From contig BPHJ01000001.1 of NCBI GenBank assembly GCA_026003475.1, positions 805,189-869,188 on the forward strand: a stretch of 64,000 nucleotides of DNA. Reading direction: 5' to 3'. Below are positions 7,356 to 15,640 of this stretch, one piece after another; within the stretch, counting starts at the first letter, position 1, and the number at the start of each line of letters is the position of its first letter. Below the pieces are notes generated by a model. The model was not told where the DNA came from. It did no database searches and saw only the letters and a list, made by a program, of their open reading frames with translations. A program made the position numbers and the translations under genes. The DNA is from Candidatus Kapaibacterium sp. GTDB taxonomy: Bacteria > Bacteroidota > Ignavibacteria > Kapaibacteriales > NICIL-2.

Positions 7356-9106
7356 TGACGCTGCTTCTGGATAAGGTTCGTCAGGGTTGGGAACAGTCGG
7401 AGCAGCATACTGTCTGGTTGCTCACTGAGCGCCTTGACGGTGTCGTGTTCGATGATGTAACCATCATGCAGCACGGCAACCGTGTCGGCTGCGGCAACGA
7501 TTTCTGGGTCGTGGGAAATGGTCACAACCGTCCAGGGATTGGAACGATCGTAGAGCCGCTGTGCGATCAAGAGTTTGATGTTGTCCTCAATGCCGTTGAA
7601 TCCTTCGTCAATGATGAGCAAGCGGGGGCGGGTAACAATTGCACGTGCGATCATAATACGGCGAATTTGTCCAGTGGACAAGTTCTCACCCCGAGGTCCC
7701 ACGGGGGTCAACAATCCTGCTTCGGTGGTTTCGAGCCAGCGATCCAGCATTGCAACGCTGAGTGCCCAACGAACATCTTCTTGGGAGATTTGCGATCGTC
7801 CCCAGATGATGTTATCGAAGATTGTGCCATTGATGATTTCATCGCTGGTCTTGATGTAACCGATGTGGGGTCGGTACGTGGCTCGGTCGAGCAGTCGGGA
7901 ATCGTAGTCGTTGATGAAGATCGAGCCGTACTCTGGCTGCAGGAAGCCAAGCATCATCAAACCAAGAGTGGATTTGCCCGAGCCACTGGTACCAACAATG
8001 CAGACACGTTCACCAGGCATGATTTTCAAATTGACCGACCGCAGCAGTGGCACGTTCGGCTTGTAGGCGAATTTGACTTCGATAAACTCAATCTTGAGAC
8101 CAGCATCATTCCCGTTCGGCTGGAACGCCACGTTCCCATTACGCTCATGACGAAGGCTTGTCAATTGCTCCAGTTTTGCCAGCGATGTCAGGAGTGTGTA
8201 GAATGATGGTATCTGCTTGATGATGTTCTCGATGCTGCTCAAAAACAGGAGGATGATAATTTCACTGGCAACCAATTGACCAAGCGAGATCTGCCGATCA
8301 ATCACAAGAAAGCCGCCGACCAGCAGAACCGTCACGATCATGATAATCCGCAAAACCGTAGCAACAATTTGCTGGCGAACGATGATGTGAAAGTGTGCTT
8401 TCCGATTGGACAGCCAACGCTGGAGTGGTGAATCGAACCGGTCCACGATGTGTTGGGCCGACGAAAGGGCTTTGTAGCTTGTGATGTTGATGCCAACTTC
8501 GTCGAGTGTATCGGCCAGTGCATACTTTGCATCCGATTCGGCAATGTTTGTCCGAACTCCACCATAGCCAGCAATAACGATCAATGCAATGGTTAGCAGC
8601 ACCAGCAACGTGGTCAGTCCCCAGAGCAGTGAACTGAAAATCGCCATGAAGATGAGCCCGACGATAATCGAAAGCCCTGCGGTGATTGTGTCGAGCGTCA
8701 GCTTGGTGAAGACCTTCTGAACATTGACCACGTCGAAAAAGCGATTCAACAGCGATAGTACATTAGTGTGCTCAAATTCTCGGACGTCGGTTTCCCACAG
8801 GGTTGAGGCAGCATGACAGGTAGTTCGCACAAAAATTCTGCGCTCGATGAGTTCAGCAACGTAGAGCTGCACAATACTAAAAACCCCGCTGACGGCAAGC
8901 AAGACTGTCAGCGCCACCGCAACGACGACCAGCGGGAGCGTGATGGTACCAGCGGCGATTGTTGTTACCAGGAGGTCCACTGCCAAGGGGACCGATAGCG
9001 AAAAAATGCTGACCAGAATTCCGTATCCGATCAGCAATCCAATGTCCTTACTTTCCAGCTCGACAAGATCGAGCAGAAGTCGAAACGGGGATGTCTTTGC
9101 GGGCAT
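7352..9106 (-). CDS. ABC exporter, fused membrane and ATPase domains, unusual ATPase motifs
   Basis: Inner-membrane exporter of the adjoining three-part system. The N-terminal part (about residues 20-300 of 584) holds five to six membrane helices; no peptidase C39 or C39-like domain precedes it. The ATPase domain has Walker A GTSGSGKST (about 372-380), Walker B LLIIDE (496-501) and His532. Three motifs deviate: the Q-loop reads IGYIKTSDEI with no glutamine, the signature is LSTGQ instead of LSGGQ, and the D-loop region reads GFNGIED instead of the usual SALD. I start at the ATG at 9106; a TTG at 9133 would add nine residues. The identity as exporter is firm; its cargo is unknown. Confidence 0.93.
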   Translation of the reverse strand: MPAKTSPFRLLLDLVELESKDIGLLIGYGILVSIFSLSVPLAVDLLVTTIAAGTITLPLVVVAVALTVLLAVSGVFSIVQLYVAELIERRIFVRTTCHAASTLWETDVREFEHTNVLSLLNRFFDVVNVQKVFTKLTLDTITAGLSIIVGLIFMAIFSSLLWGLTTLLVLLTIALIVIAGYGGVRTNIAESDAKYALADTLDEVGINITSYKALSSAQHIVDRFDSPLQRWLSNRKAHFHIIVRQQIVATVLRIIMIVTVLLVGGFLVIDRQISLGQLVASEIIILLFLSSIENIIKQIPSFYTLLTSLAKLEQLTSLRHERNGNVAFQPNGNDAGLKIEFIEVKFAYKPNVPLLRSVNLKIMPGERVCIVGTSGSGKSTLGLMMLGFLQPEYGSIFINDYDSRLLDRATYRPHIGYIKTSDEIINGTIFDNIIWGRSQISQEDVRWALSVAMLDRWLETTEAGLLTPVGPRGENLSTGQIRRIMIARAIVTRPRLLIIDEGFNGIEDNIKLLIAQRLYDRSNPWTVVTISHDPEIVAAADTVAVLHDGYIIEHDTVKALSEQPDSMLLRLFPTLTNLIQKQRQ

Positions 9107-9171
9107 GCGCGCCGGACCAATCAAAGAAACCAAGCCCGACTGACGAACGAGCCAACAACCCTATTTTCCGA

Positions 9172-11109
9172 TCAACGGAGCGTTACTCGAATGGAGCGAT
9201 TGAGGAAACGACCTTCCGGCGTTGTATCGCTGAAGCGCCGTTCGATGCCGCGCGCAACTATCTGGAGCTGCTTGGCTCCTGCAATCGAGCGGAGAAACTC
9301 TTCGGTTGCGCGTGCACGCTCTTGCGCAAGTTTACGGTTACGACTACTATCGCCCAGCACATCGGCACTACCGCCAATTTCGATCGTCGTCCCATCGGGT
9401 AAACGTTCCACAAGCTGGTGAAGCAGCTCTCGGTTCTCTGCCGTGAGGGTGCTACTGTTGTAGTCGAAGCGGAGGATTGATTCGAATCGGTTCGTGGAAA
9501 GCTCTACGCGGCGATGGGGAAGCGTGTCGAGATAAACTATGAGCGTATCATCCGATACAAGCGACGTACCAGCAACCATCGCCTGCGCAACCAGAGCAAC
9601 GGAGCTCATCGGAGCATCCAGTCGCAGCCGGAGTGGGATGGTATAGGTTCCGGTGTCCGAGACATTTTGCTCGTTGCTGCCTGTCACACGCAGACGAAAC
9701 TCTGCATTCTGGGTATTGGCACCTGCAAGATGCACCGAGAGTCTGCCCTGAAGCTCGGCGAAAGTTTGCTTGGAGACGTATTCCAGAATTGGTGCATTGA
9801 CGAGAGTAATATCGGTGCGTTGATTCTCCGCGCGTCCTTCGGGATAATCCATGTTCGAGGGAACACGCGGCAGGACTGCCCAGCGTGTCCGAATGCGGCT
9901 TGGCGGAATCCCTAATGCTTGAAGCGCGCGGGCAACGGTCTCGGCTCGTCTCCTTGCAAGTAAGGTGTCGGCGCCTTCGTAGTCACCACTTGTTGCACCG
10001 TCGAGGATAACCGATGATTGCGGGTTTCGCCGAAGAATTTCGGCAATGGTGAGGAGCACGTTACGGTGTGCCGCGACGGCATCGTCGGTGGCGATGCTGT
10101 CGGATGGGTGCTGCGCATACCGCGATGGAATCTCGGCGGAGTTGTGCTCGAAGAACACCGCATTGACCAATGGTAGTGTTGCAACCAGCTCATTTCCTTC
10201 TTCAAGGTGACCATCGAAGCTGGTAATGCCAAGACTTACCGATGGTGTCGGCAATGGCGGTGGTTCGATGATGGTGGGTTTTGTTGCCGTGTCAGGTGGT
10301 GGAGGTGCCGGCGGTTCGGATGGACGCTCGAACCACACACGAATGCCCAGTTCCAGACGAATGCCACTGGAGCTCCACGCCACGGACTTGACCGGTGCCG
10401 ATAGCGTGTGGTCATAGCCGAGCCGCTGGAGAAGATGCACGTGCGAACCGATTGGCAGAAGATGCTCCGCACCGATACTGACACCAACCGTTGGGCGCTG
10501 GAGGTCGGTCAGGGGTTGGAACCCGCCGGTCCAATTGATGATGCGCTGTTGGTTGCTGATGAAGACAGCATTTTCCGGAGATACAATGCGCCGTGTCTGC
10601 TGAAATTCAGCGCGAAGAGGAATGCCAAACCGTAATCCTGCATCGAGTCGGATGGTGGAGCGGCCCAGGGTGAAGGGTGTCCACCACACCGACGGTGCAA
10701 GCTCCAGGTAGTCCAAGCGGACGTCGAGTGCATTTTCGGTGACAACGCTGACCACTTGACCACTGGTGCTATCGAATGCAGGTTCGGTGTCGTTTGGTGT
10801 GGTTAGCTTGCCACCCCGTGGGATATAGCTGGCGTTCAGCCCAACCGAGAGTGAGCGGGCAAGCGGATACTCCAGTGTCACGGCAACACCAAGTCCGCTG
10901 CCACGACCGGTAGTGTAGGTGCCACAATCAACAGTGCCCGGAAGTGATGCAAATTGTGGATTGTGCTGGAGCGTCGTCCAGAGCAAGCGTGCGGAGATTC
11001 CGAGCAGCTCCCGCTGGGCAGGCAGAGTAGTTTGCGCAGATAAAAGCGCTGGAACAATCAGCCATTGGCAGCAGCAAAGTAGCCACCAATATTGGCGTAC
11101 ATTTTGCAC
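9172..11109 (-). CDS. OmpA-family outer-membrane protein with two peptidoglycan-binding-like domains
   Basis: Probably anchors the outer membrane to peptidoglycan. From a GTG at 11109 it has 645 residues and a hydrophobic signal peptide ending ALLSA, followed by Gln26. The N-terminal third looks like a porin-type beta barrel. A proline-rich linker (EPPAPPPPDTATKP) leads to a first OmpA-like domain (VFFEHNSAEIP ... RRRAETVARALQALGI) and, after a beta-rich spacer, a second complete one (LRFDYNSSTLTAENREL ... RKLAQERARATEEFL). An ATG at 11253 would extend it by 48 residues, but that overlaps the start of the divergent kgd gene and buries the signal peptide, so I prefer 11109. It may share a transcript with the ABC genes 66 bp downstream. 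Confidence 0.85.
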   Translation of the reverse strand: MQNVRQYWWLLCCCQWLIVPALLSAQTTLPAQRELLGISARLLWTTLQHNPQFASLPGTVDCGTYTTGRGSGLGVAVTLEYPLARSLSVGLNASYIPRGGKLTTPNDTEPAFDSTSGQVVSVVTENALDVRLDYLELAPSVWWTPFTLGRSTIRLDAGLRFGIPLRAEFQQTRRIVSPENAVFISNQQRIINWTGGFQPLTDLQRPTVGVSIGAEHLLPIGSHVHLLQRLGYDHTLSAPVKSVAWSSSGIRLELGIRVWFERPSEPPAPPPPDTATKPTIIEPPPLPTPSVSLGITSFDGHLEEGNELVATLPLVNAVFFEHNSAEIPSRYAQHPSDSIATDDAVAAHRNVLLTIAEILRRNPQSSVILDGATSGDYEGADTLLARRRAETVARALQALGIPPSRIRTRWAVLPRVPSNMDYPEGRAENQRTDITLVNAPILEYVSKQTFAELQGRLSVHLAGANTQNAEFRLRVTGSNEQNVSDTGTYTIPLRLRLDAPMSSVALVAQAMVAGTSLVSDDTLIVYLDTLPHRRVELSTNRFESILRFDYNSSTLTAENRELLHQLVERLPDGTTIEIGGSADVLGDSSRNRKLAQERARATEEFLRSIAGAKQLQIVARGIERRFSDTTPEGRFLNRSIRVTLR

Positions 11110-11237
11110 GGGTTGTACACATCCAAATGTTCGACGATGCAAATATCGTCTTCGCAAGACGAAGCCGCTGATTATCACGTCTTTACCCTCTGCTGCAGGT
11201 GTGGCCGCCGCCGGGCAGCGAATCTGATGCACGACCG

Positions 11238-11245
11238 TAGTTTTG
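11238..11245 (+). promoter_or_regulatory. TAGTTTTG promoter box directly upstream of kgd
   Basis: TAGTTTTG matches the Bacteroidota -7 element exactly and ends only 6 bases before the ATG at 11252. If it is a working box, transcription would start at or within a few bases of the start codon, giving a leaderless message. No clear -33 TTTG is visible about 20 bases upstream. Confidence 0.45.
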
Positions 11246-11251
11246 AGCACC

Positions 11252-14200
11252 ATGAGTGATCAAACCTCAGCAACAGGCGATATGTTCTCCCCGAACGACG
11301 TGTACGTCGAGGAACTCTACTTTCAGTACCTGCGTGATCCGAATTCCGTTAGTCCGGAGTGGCAAGCATATTTCCGTCAATATGGGGGAAATGGGACGCA
11401 TCCATCTGCGAACGGTGCATCCGCTGCAGTGCCGACGACCGCTCCAGCAGTAACTGAGCAACTTCCAGAGACAATCCAACCGCGCCCTGGCGAGCAGCTC
11501 CAGCAGCTTCGGGGTATCCATGAGCGCATAGCCCAGAATATGACCCAGAGCCTGCGGGTTCCAACAGCAACATCGGTCCGCGATATTCCGATCAAAGTGC
11601 TGGAGGAAAACCGCCTGCTCATCAACGAACACCTTGCACGAAAGCGAAAAGGGAAACTCAGCTACACACACATCATTGCCTGGGCTATTGTCCGAGCACT
11701 CCGCAAGTATCCGCAGCTCAATGATAGCTGCACCCAAACAGCCAACGGCAACTACTATCGCATTCGGCGCGAGCATATCAACCTTGGTTTAGCTGTTGAT
11801 ACAACCCGCAGCGATGGAAGCCGGATATTGGTGGTGCCATCCATCAAAGCAGCCGACACGCTCTCGTTTGCGGACTTTATCGCCAAGTACGATGAGCTCA
11901 TCGAAAAAGCCCGACGCGGCCAACTCACCATCGAAGACCTCAGCGGAGCGACGGTAACACTGACCAATCCTGGCATGATCGGGACTGTCATGTCGATGCC
12001 GCGCTTGATGGAGGGGCAAGGGCTCATCATCGCAACCGGTTCGATTGGATATCCGGCGCAGTTTGAAGCGGTCATGCCTGAAGTATTGGTGACCCTTGCT
12101 GTCAGCAAGGTAATGACCATCACCAGTACCTACGACCATCGCATCATTCAAGGCGCCGAGTCCGGAGAGTTCCTCCAATACATGGAGCGATTGCTCAAGG
12201 GCGAGGACAATTTCTACGACCAAATCTTTGCATCGCTTAGCATACCGTTCGACCCGTACCGCTGGTCTGGCGATAACCGGCTGGACCCGTTCGGACCTCA
12301 GGAGAAAGAGGAGCAGCTGGAAAAGGAAACGCTTGTCAACAAGCTCATCAATGCGTACCGTGTCCGCGGGCACGTTGCAGCCGACATCAATCCACTTGGC
12401 TATGAGTCGTATTACTACCCCGAACTTCAGCTCTCGTACTATGGGTTGACCGTCTGGGACCTCGATCGCCAATTCGACACCGGTGGCCTTGGTGGTGTCA
12501 AGCGGGCACCGCTTCGGGATATTCTCCGCATGTTACGTCAGACGTACTGCGGGCATATCGGTATCGAGTACATGCACATTCAGGCACCAGAACAAAAGTT
12601 CTGGATTCAAGACTACGTCGAACGGACGCGCTTCACGCGCCAATTCACTGCTACTGAGCAAGTGGAGATATACCGAAAGCTCGTCGAAGCGGAGGCTCTC
12701 GAGCAATTCATCAACACCAAATTCATTGGTGCAAAGCGCTTTTCCATTGAAGGGAGCGAATCGTTTGTTCCGGCACTGGCTGGGTTGCTTCGTCGTGCAT
12801 CGGAAGCTGGTCTCAAAGGCGCCGTGCTCGGTATGGCGCACCGCGGACGACTCAACGTGCTCGTCAACATCATGGGGAAAAAACCCGAAAAGCTATTCAA
12901 CGAATTCGAGGGAGTCTTTGGTGACGACAGCGTCCAAGGAAGCGGCGATGTCAAGTATCATTTAGGAGCACAGGCAATCTACCGCAACGAGAAGGGCAGC
13001 GAGCTATCAGTTGTTTTGGCGCCTAATCCGAGCCATCTGGAGGCGGTCAATCCTGTCGTCGAAGGCATGGCACGAGCCCTCTGCGATGAGTTCGGAGACC
13101 ACTCGTATTCATCAGTCCTGCCAATTCTGGTCCATGGCGATGCGGCGTTTGCTGGACAAGGCGTGGTCCAAGAAACGCTCAACTTGATGCGCTTGCGGGG
13201 CTATCGCACCGGTGGCACAATCCACATCATCATCAACAACCAAATTGGCTTTACGACCTCTCCAGAAGACGGGCGTTCGACTCCCTACGCAAGCGGTATC
13301 GCCAAGTTTGTGCAGGTACCGATTCTTCACGTCAATGGTGATTCCCCCGAAGCGTGTATTGCGGCAATTGAGTTTGCCTTCGCCTATCGCCAACAGTTCG
13401 GGGAAGATGTTGTCGTGGACATCTATTCCTACCGCAAGTATGGGCATAACGAAGGTGACGATCCCACAGCGACGCAACCGTTGCTGTACCGGAAGATTCG
13501 GAAACACCAACCTGTGCGCCAGCGCTACCGTGATGAGCTTGTTGCACGTGGTGTCCTCACCGCTGACGAGGCTGACCGTATTGCAGCCGAATACCATGCT
13601 CGTCTCCAAGAAGCCTTCGATCGTCGAAAGCAGATAATTGCTGGCAGTTCATTGCCACAGCGAGAGACTGTCAATGTGTTCGCACCGGTGGCAACAACAG
13701 TCCCGTTGCCAACGCTCCAAGAGATCGGACGCAGGATTACCGAGATTCCTCCAGGATTCAATGTCCACCCGAAAGTTGCCGATGAGCTGAGCCGTCGCCG
13801 CGCGCAGGTTGAATCGGAATCGTCTTCGGTTGGATGGGGTACTGCGGAAGCACTGGCGTTTGGTTCGCTGCTGCTGGAGGGCAAACCCGTCCGGTTGACC
13901 GGTCAGGACTCACAACGCGGAACGTTCAATCACCGCCAAGCGGTGCTGCATGACTACGAAACCGATTCGATCTACATCCCGCTCAATCATATCGCGCCCG
14001 GTCAGGAGCGCATTCACATCTACAACAGCCCACTTTCCGAGTATGCCGTGCTCGGCTTCGAGTATGGCTACAGCACCATACGTACGCGAGGTCTGACGCT
14101 CTGGGAAGCTCAATTTGGCGACTTTGCCAACGGTGCACAGATTGTCATTGACCAGTTTATTGCTGCGGGTGAGGAGAAGTGGGGGCAGGTATCCAACCTT

Positions 14201-14875
14201 GTGCTGCTGCTGCCGCATGGATACGATGGGCAAGGGCCCGAGCATTCAAGCGCACGCCTGGAGCGGTACTTGCAGCTATGTGGTGACGAGAATATGTTTG
14301 TTTGTTTTCTGACGACGCCAGCACAACTGTTCCATGCTCTGCGGCGTCAGGTCCATGCGCCGTGGCGCAAGCCGCTGGTGCTGATGACTCCCAAAGGGTA
14401 CCTCCGAAAGGTGCAGTCACCGTTGCAGGAACTTGTGCAGGGGAGTTTCCGTGAAGTCATTGATGATCAAACGATTGTAGATCCATCGCAGGTCGAGCGT
14501 CTGATTTTCTGCAGCGGCATGTTCTACTACGAACTGCTCAGCGAACGTACGCGCCTGCAAGCAGATCGAACAGTTGCCATTGTTCGCATTGAACAGCTCT
14601 ACCCGCTGGCACTGCCGCACGTCGAGCAGATTCTTGCCAAGTACACGCATGCCGAGCAAATTGTGTGGGCACAAGAAGAGCCGATGAACATGGGAGCATG
14701 GCCCTTCATGCTCGAACAGTTCCTGACGCTGCTGGGGAAGAGCCGAAAGCTCTACTACGCCGGTCGCCCACGTGCAGCAAGCCCCGCGACCGGTTCGTTC
14801 TTGGTGCATAACCAAGAGCAAGCAGCCGTTCTCGAGAGTGCATTCGGTCGCTTAGAACCAATCGCGGGGTGTTAG
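11252..14875 (+). CDS. kgd: Multifunctional 2-oxoglutarate decarboxylase/dehydrogenase (E2-E1 fusion)
   Basis: Thiamine-diphosphate enzyme of the TCA cycle acting on 2-oxoglutarate. The 1207-residue chain has a short E1-type N-terminus (ELYFQYLRDPNSVSPEWQAYF), a Pro/Ala-rich linker, then a succinyltransferase (E2) catalytic domain of about 240 residues but no lipoyl domain. The E1 body follows, with MAHRGRLNVL, the thiamine-binding HGDAAFAGQG ... NNQIGFTT and the C-terminal transketolase-like domain. This is the architecture of actinobacterial Kgd. The E2 active-site motif reads YDHRIIQGAE, so the usual Asp of HxxxDG is Gln300. A TTG three codons upstream could also start it. Separate lipoylated E2 and E3 must be encoded elsewhere if it serves as a full dehydrogenase. 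Confidence 0.95.
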   Translation: MSDQTSATGDMFSPNDVYVEELYFQYLRDPNSVSPEWQAYFRQYGGNGTHPSANGASAAVPTTAPAVTEQLPETIQPRPGEQLQQLRGIHERIAQNMTQSLRVPTATSVRDIPIKVLEENRLLINEHLARKRKGKLSYTHIIAWAIVRALRKYPQLNDSCTQTANGNYYRIRREHINLGLAVDTTRSDGSRILVVPSIKAADTLSFADFIAKYDELIEKARRGQLTIEDLSGATVTLTNPGMIGTVMSMPRLMEGQGLIIATGSIGYPAQFEAVMPEVLVTLAVSKVMTITSTYDHRIIQGAESGEFLQYMERLLKGEDNFYDQIFASLSIPFDPYRWSGDNRLDPFGPQEKEEQLEKETLVNKLINAYRVRGHVAADINPLGYESYYYPELQLSYYGLTVWDLDRQFDTGGLGGVKRAPLRDILRMLRQTYCGHIGIEYMHIQAPEQKFWIQDYVERTRFTRQFTATEQVEIYRKLVEAEALEQFINTKFIGAKRFSIEGSESFVPALAGLLRRASEAGLKGAVLGMAHRGRLNVLVNIMGKKPEKLFNEFEGVFGDDSVQGSGDVKYHLGAQAIYRNEKGSELSVVLAPNPSHLEAVNPVVEGMARALCDEFGDHSYSSVLPILVHGDAAFAGQGVVQETLNLMRLRGYRTGGTIHIIINNQIGFTTSPEDGRSTPYASGIAKFVQVPILHVNGDSPEACIAAIEFAFAYRQQFGEDVVVDIYSYRKYGHNEGDDPTATQPLLYRKIRKHQPVRQRYRDELVARGVLTADEADRIAAEYHARLQEAFDRRKQIIAGSSLPQRETVNVFAPVATTVPLPTLQEIGRRITEIPPGFNVHPKVADELSRRRAQVESESSSVGWGTAEALAFGSLLLEGKPVRLTGQDSQRGTFNHRQAVLHDYETDSIYIPLNHIAPGQERIHIYNSPLSEYAVLGFEYGYSTIRTRGLTLWEAQFGDFANGAQIVIDQFIAAGEEKWGQVSNLVLLLPHGYDGQGPEHSSARLERYLQLCGDENMFVCFLTTPAQLFHALRRQVHAPWRKPLVLMTPKGYLRKVQSPLQELVQGSFREVIDDQTIVDPSQVERLIFCSGMFYYELLSERTRLQADRTVAIVRIEQLYPLALPHVEQILAKYTHAEQIVWAQEEPMNMGAWPFMLEQFLTLLGKSRKLYYAGRPRAASPATGSFLVHNQEQAAVLESAFGRLEPIAGC

Positions 14876-14956
14876 TCGATTCGTTGGTTGCGGATTGGTC
14901 ACAAAGTAATTTTACCGGCAACCTGCTCGCGATGAGCATAAGTTGATCGCTCCGTG

Positions 14957-15640
14957 TTATGCCGGTATCTTGCCATACATAGGAATGACACACCCAGTGA
15001 CACCGCGTCCAGCGTCGCTGCAGAGTGCATGAATGCAGCGAGCAATATCGGCTGGCTCTACCCAATCGCGCTCCTGATCATCCTGGGCCCACGCAAGATT
15101 CGCAGGCGTCCGAATAATGCTTGGCATGATGACATTTGCGCGCATGCCATAGGGACGTCCTTCTTCCGCAGCCGTGAGGACAAGATGTACCACTGCTGCT
15201 TTTGTCGCAGCGTAGAGCGCCTTCTGTGGTTCCGAATGCAGCACTGTTCGGGCGCCGATTGCAATGAACGCCCCCGCGGTTTGTTTGAGCGTGGGGAGAG
15301 TCGCTCGGAGCAACAGGTACGTACTGACAGCATTGAGCTGCCAGAGCAATGCAAAATCGTCAGGATCGGTTTGCTCAATGTCTGCTACGCCGGCAATGCC
15401 TCCAACCAGATGCACAACCGCACCAAGATTGGAGGGGAGCTGCTCGACCAGCTTCGCTACCGAATCAGCATCGGTTACATCGCAACGGATGATTGTACAT
15501 TGTGGGAACTCAGCTAAACGCTGTTCCTCGTCTTCGTTGTACACCGTTGCCAGAACATTCCAGCCTTGCTCGTGGAAGTATCGAGTAACATGGATACCCA
15601 ATCCGCCGGCTGCACCAGTTATCAGAACGGGTGTTTCCAT
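14957..15640 (-). CDS. SDR-family NAD(P)-dependent oxidoreductase lacking the catalytic serine
   Basis: Classical-length short-chain dehydrogenase (227 residues). It has the cofactor loop TGAAGGLG at 8-15, the CDVTD acidic/adenine contact region, Asn103 and the Tyr-x-x-x-Lys pair Y143/K147. The position 13 residues before the tyrosine, normally the catalytic serine, is Ala130 in IAIGARTVL. This may mean a changed reaction or a non-catalytic role. The substrate cannot be read from sequence; some resemblance to dihydropteridine-reductase-like SDRs is possible. Its ATG overlaps the stop of the S8 protease gene, so it ends the reverse operon that begins with ygfZ. Confidence 0.85.
   Translation of the reverse strand: METPVLITGAAGGLGIHVTRYFHEQGWNVLATVYNEDEEQRLAEFPQCTIIRCDVTDADSVAKLVEQLPSNLGAVVHLVGGIAGVADIEQTDPDDFALLWQLNAVSTYLLLRATLPTLKQTAGAFIAIGARTVLHSEPQKALYAATKAAVVHLVLTAAEEGRPYGMRANVIMPSIIRTPANLAWAQDDQERDWVEPADIARCIHALCSDAGRGVTGCVIPMYGKIPA

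Noticed and set aside
11109-11253. Longer start for the OmpA-family protein at the ATG at 11253
   Set aside because: It would overlap the kgd start on the opposite strand and place about 48 residues before a clear signal peptide.
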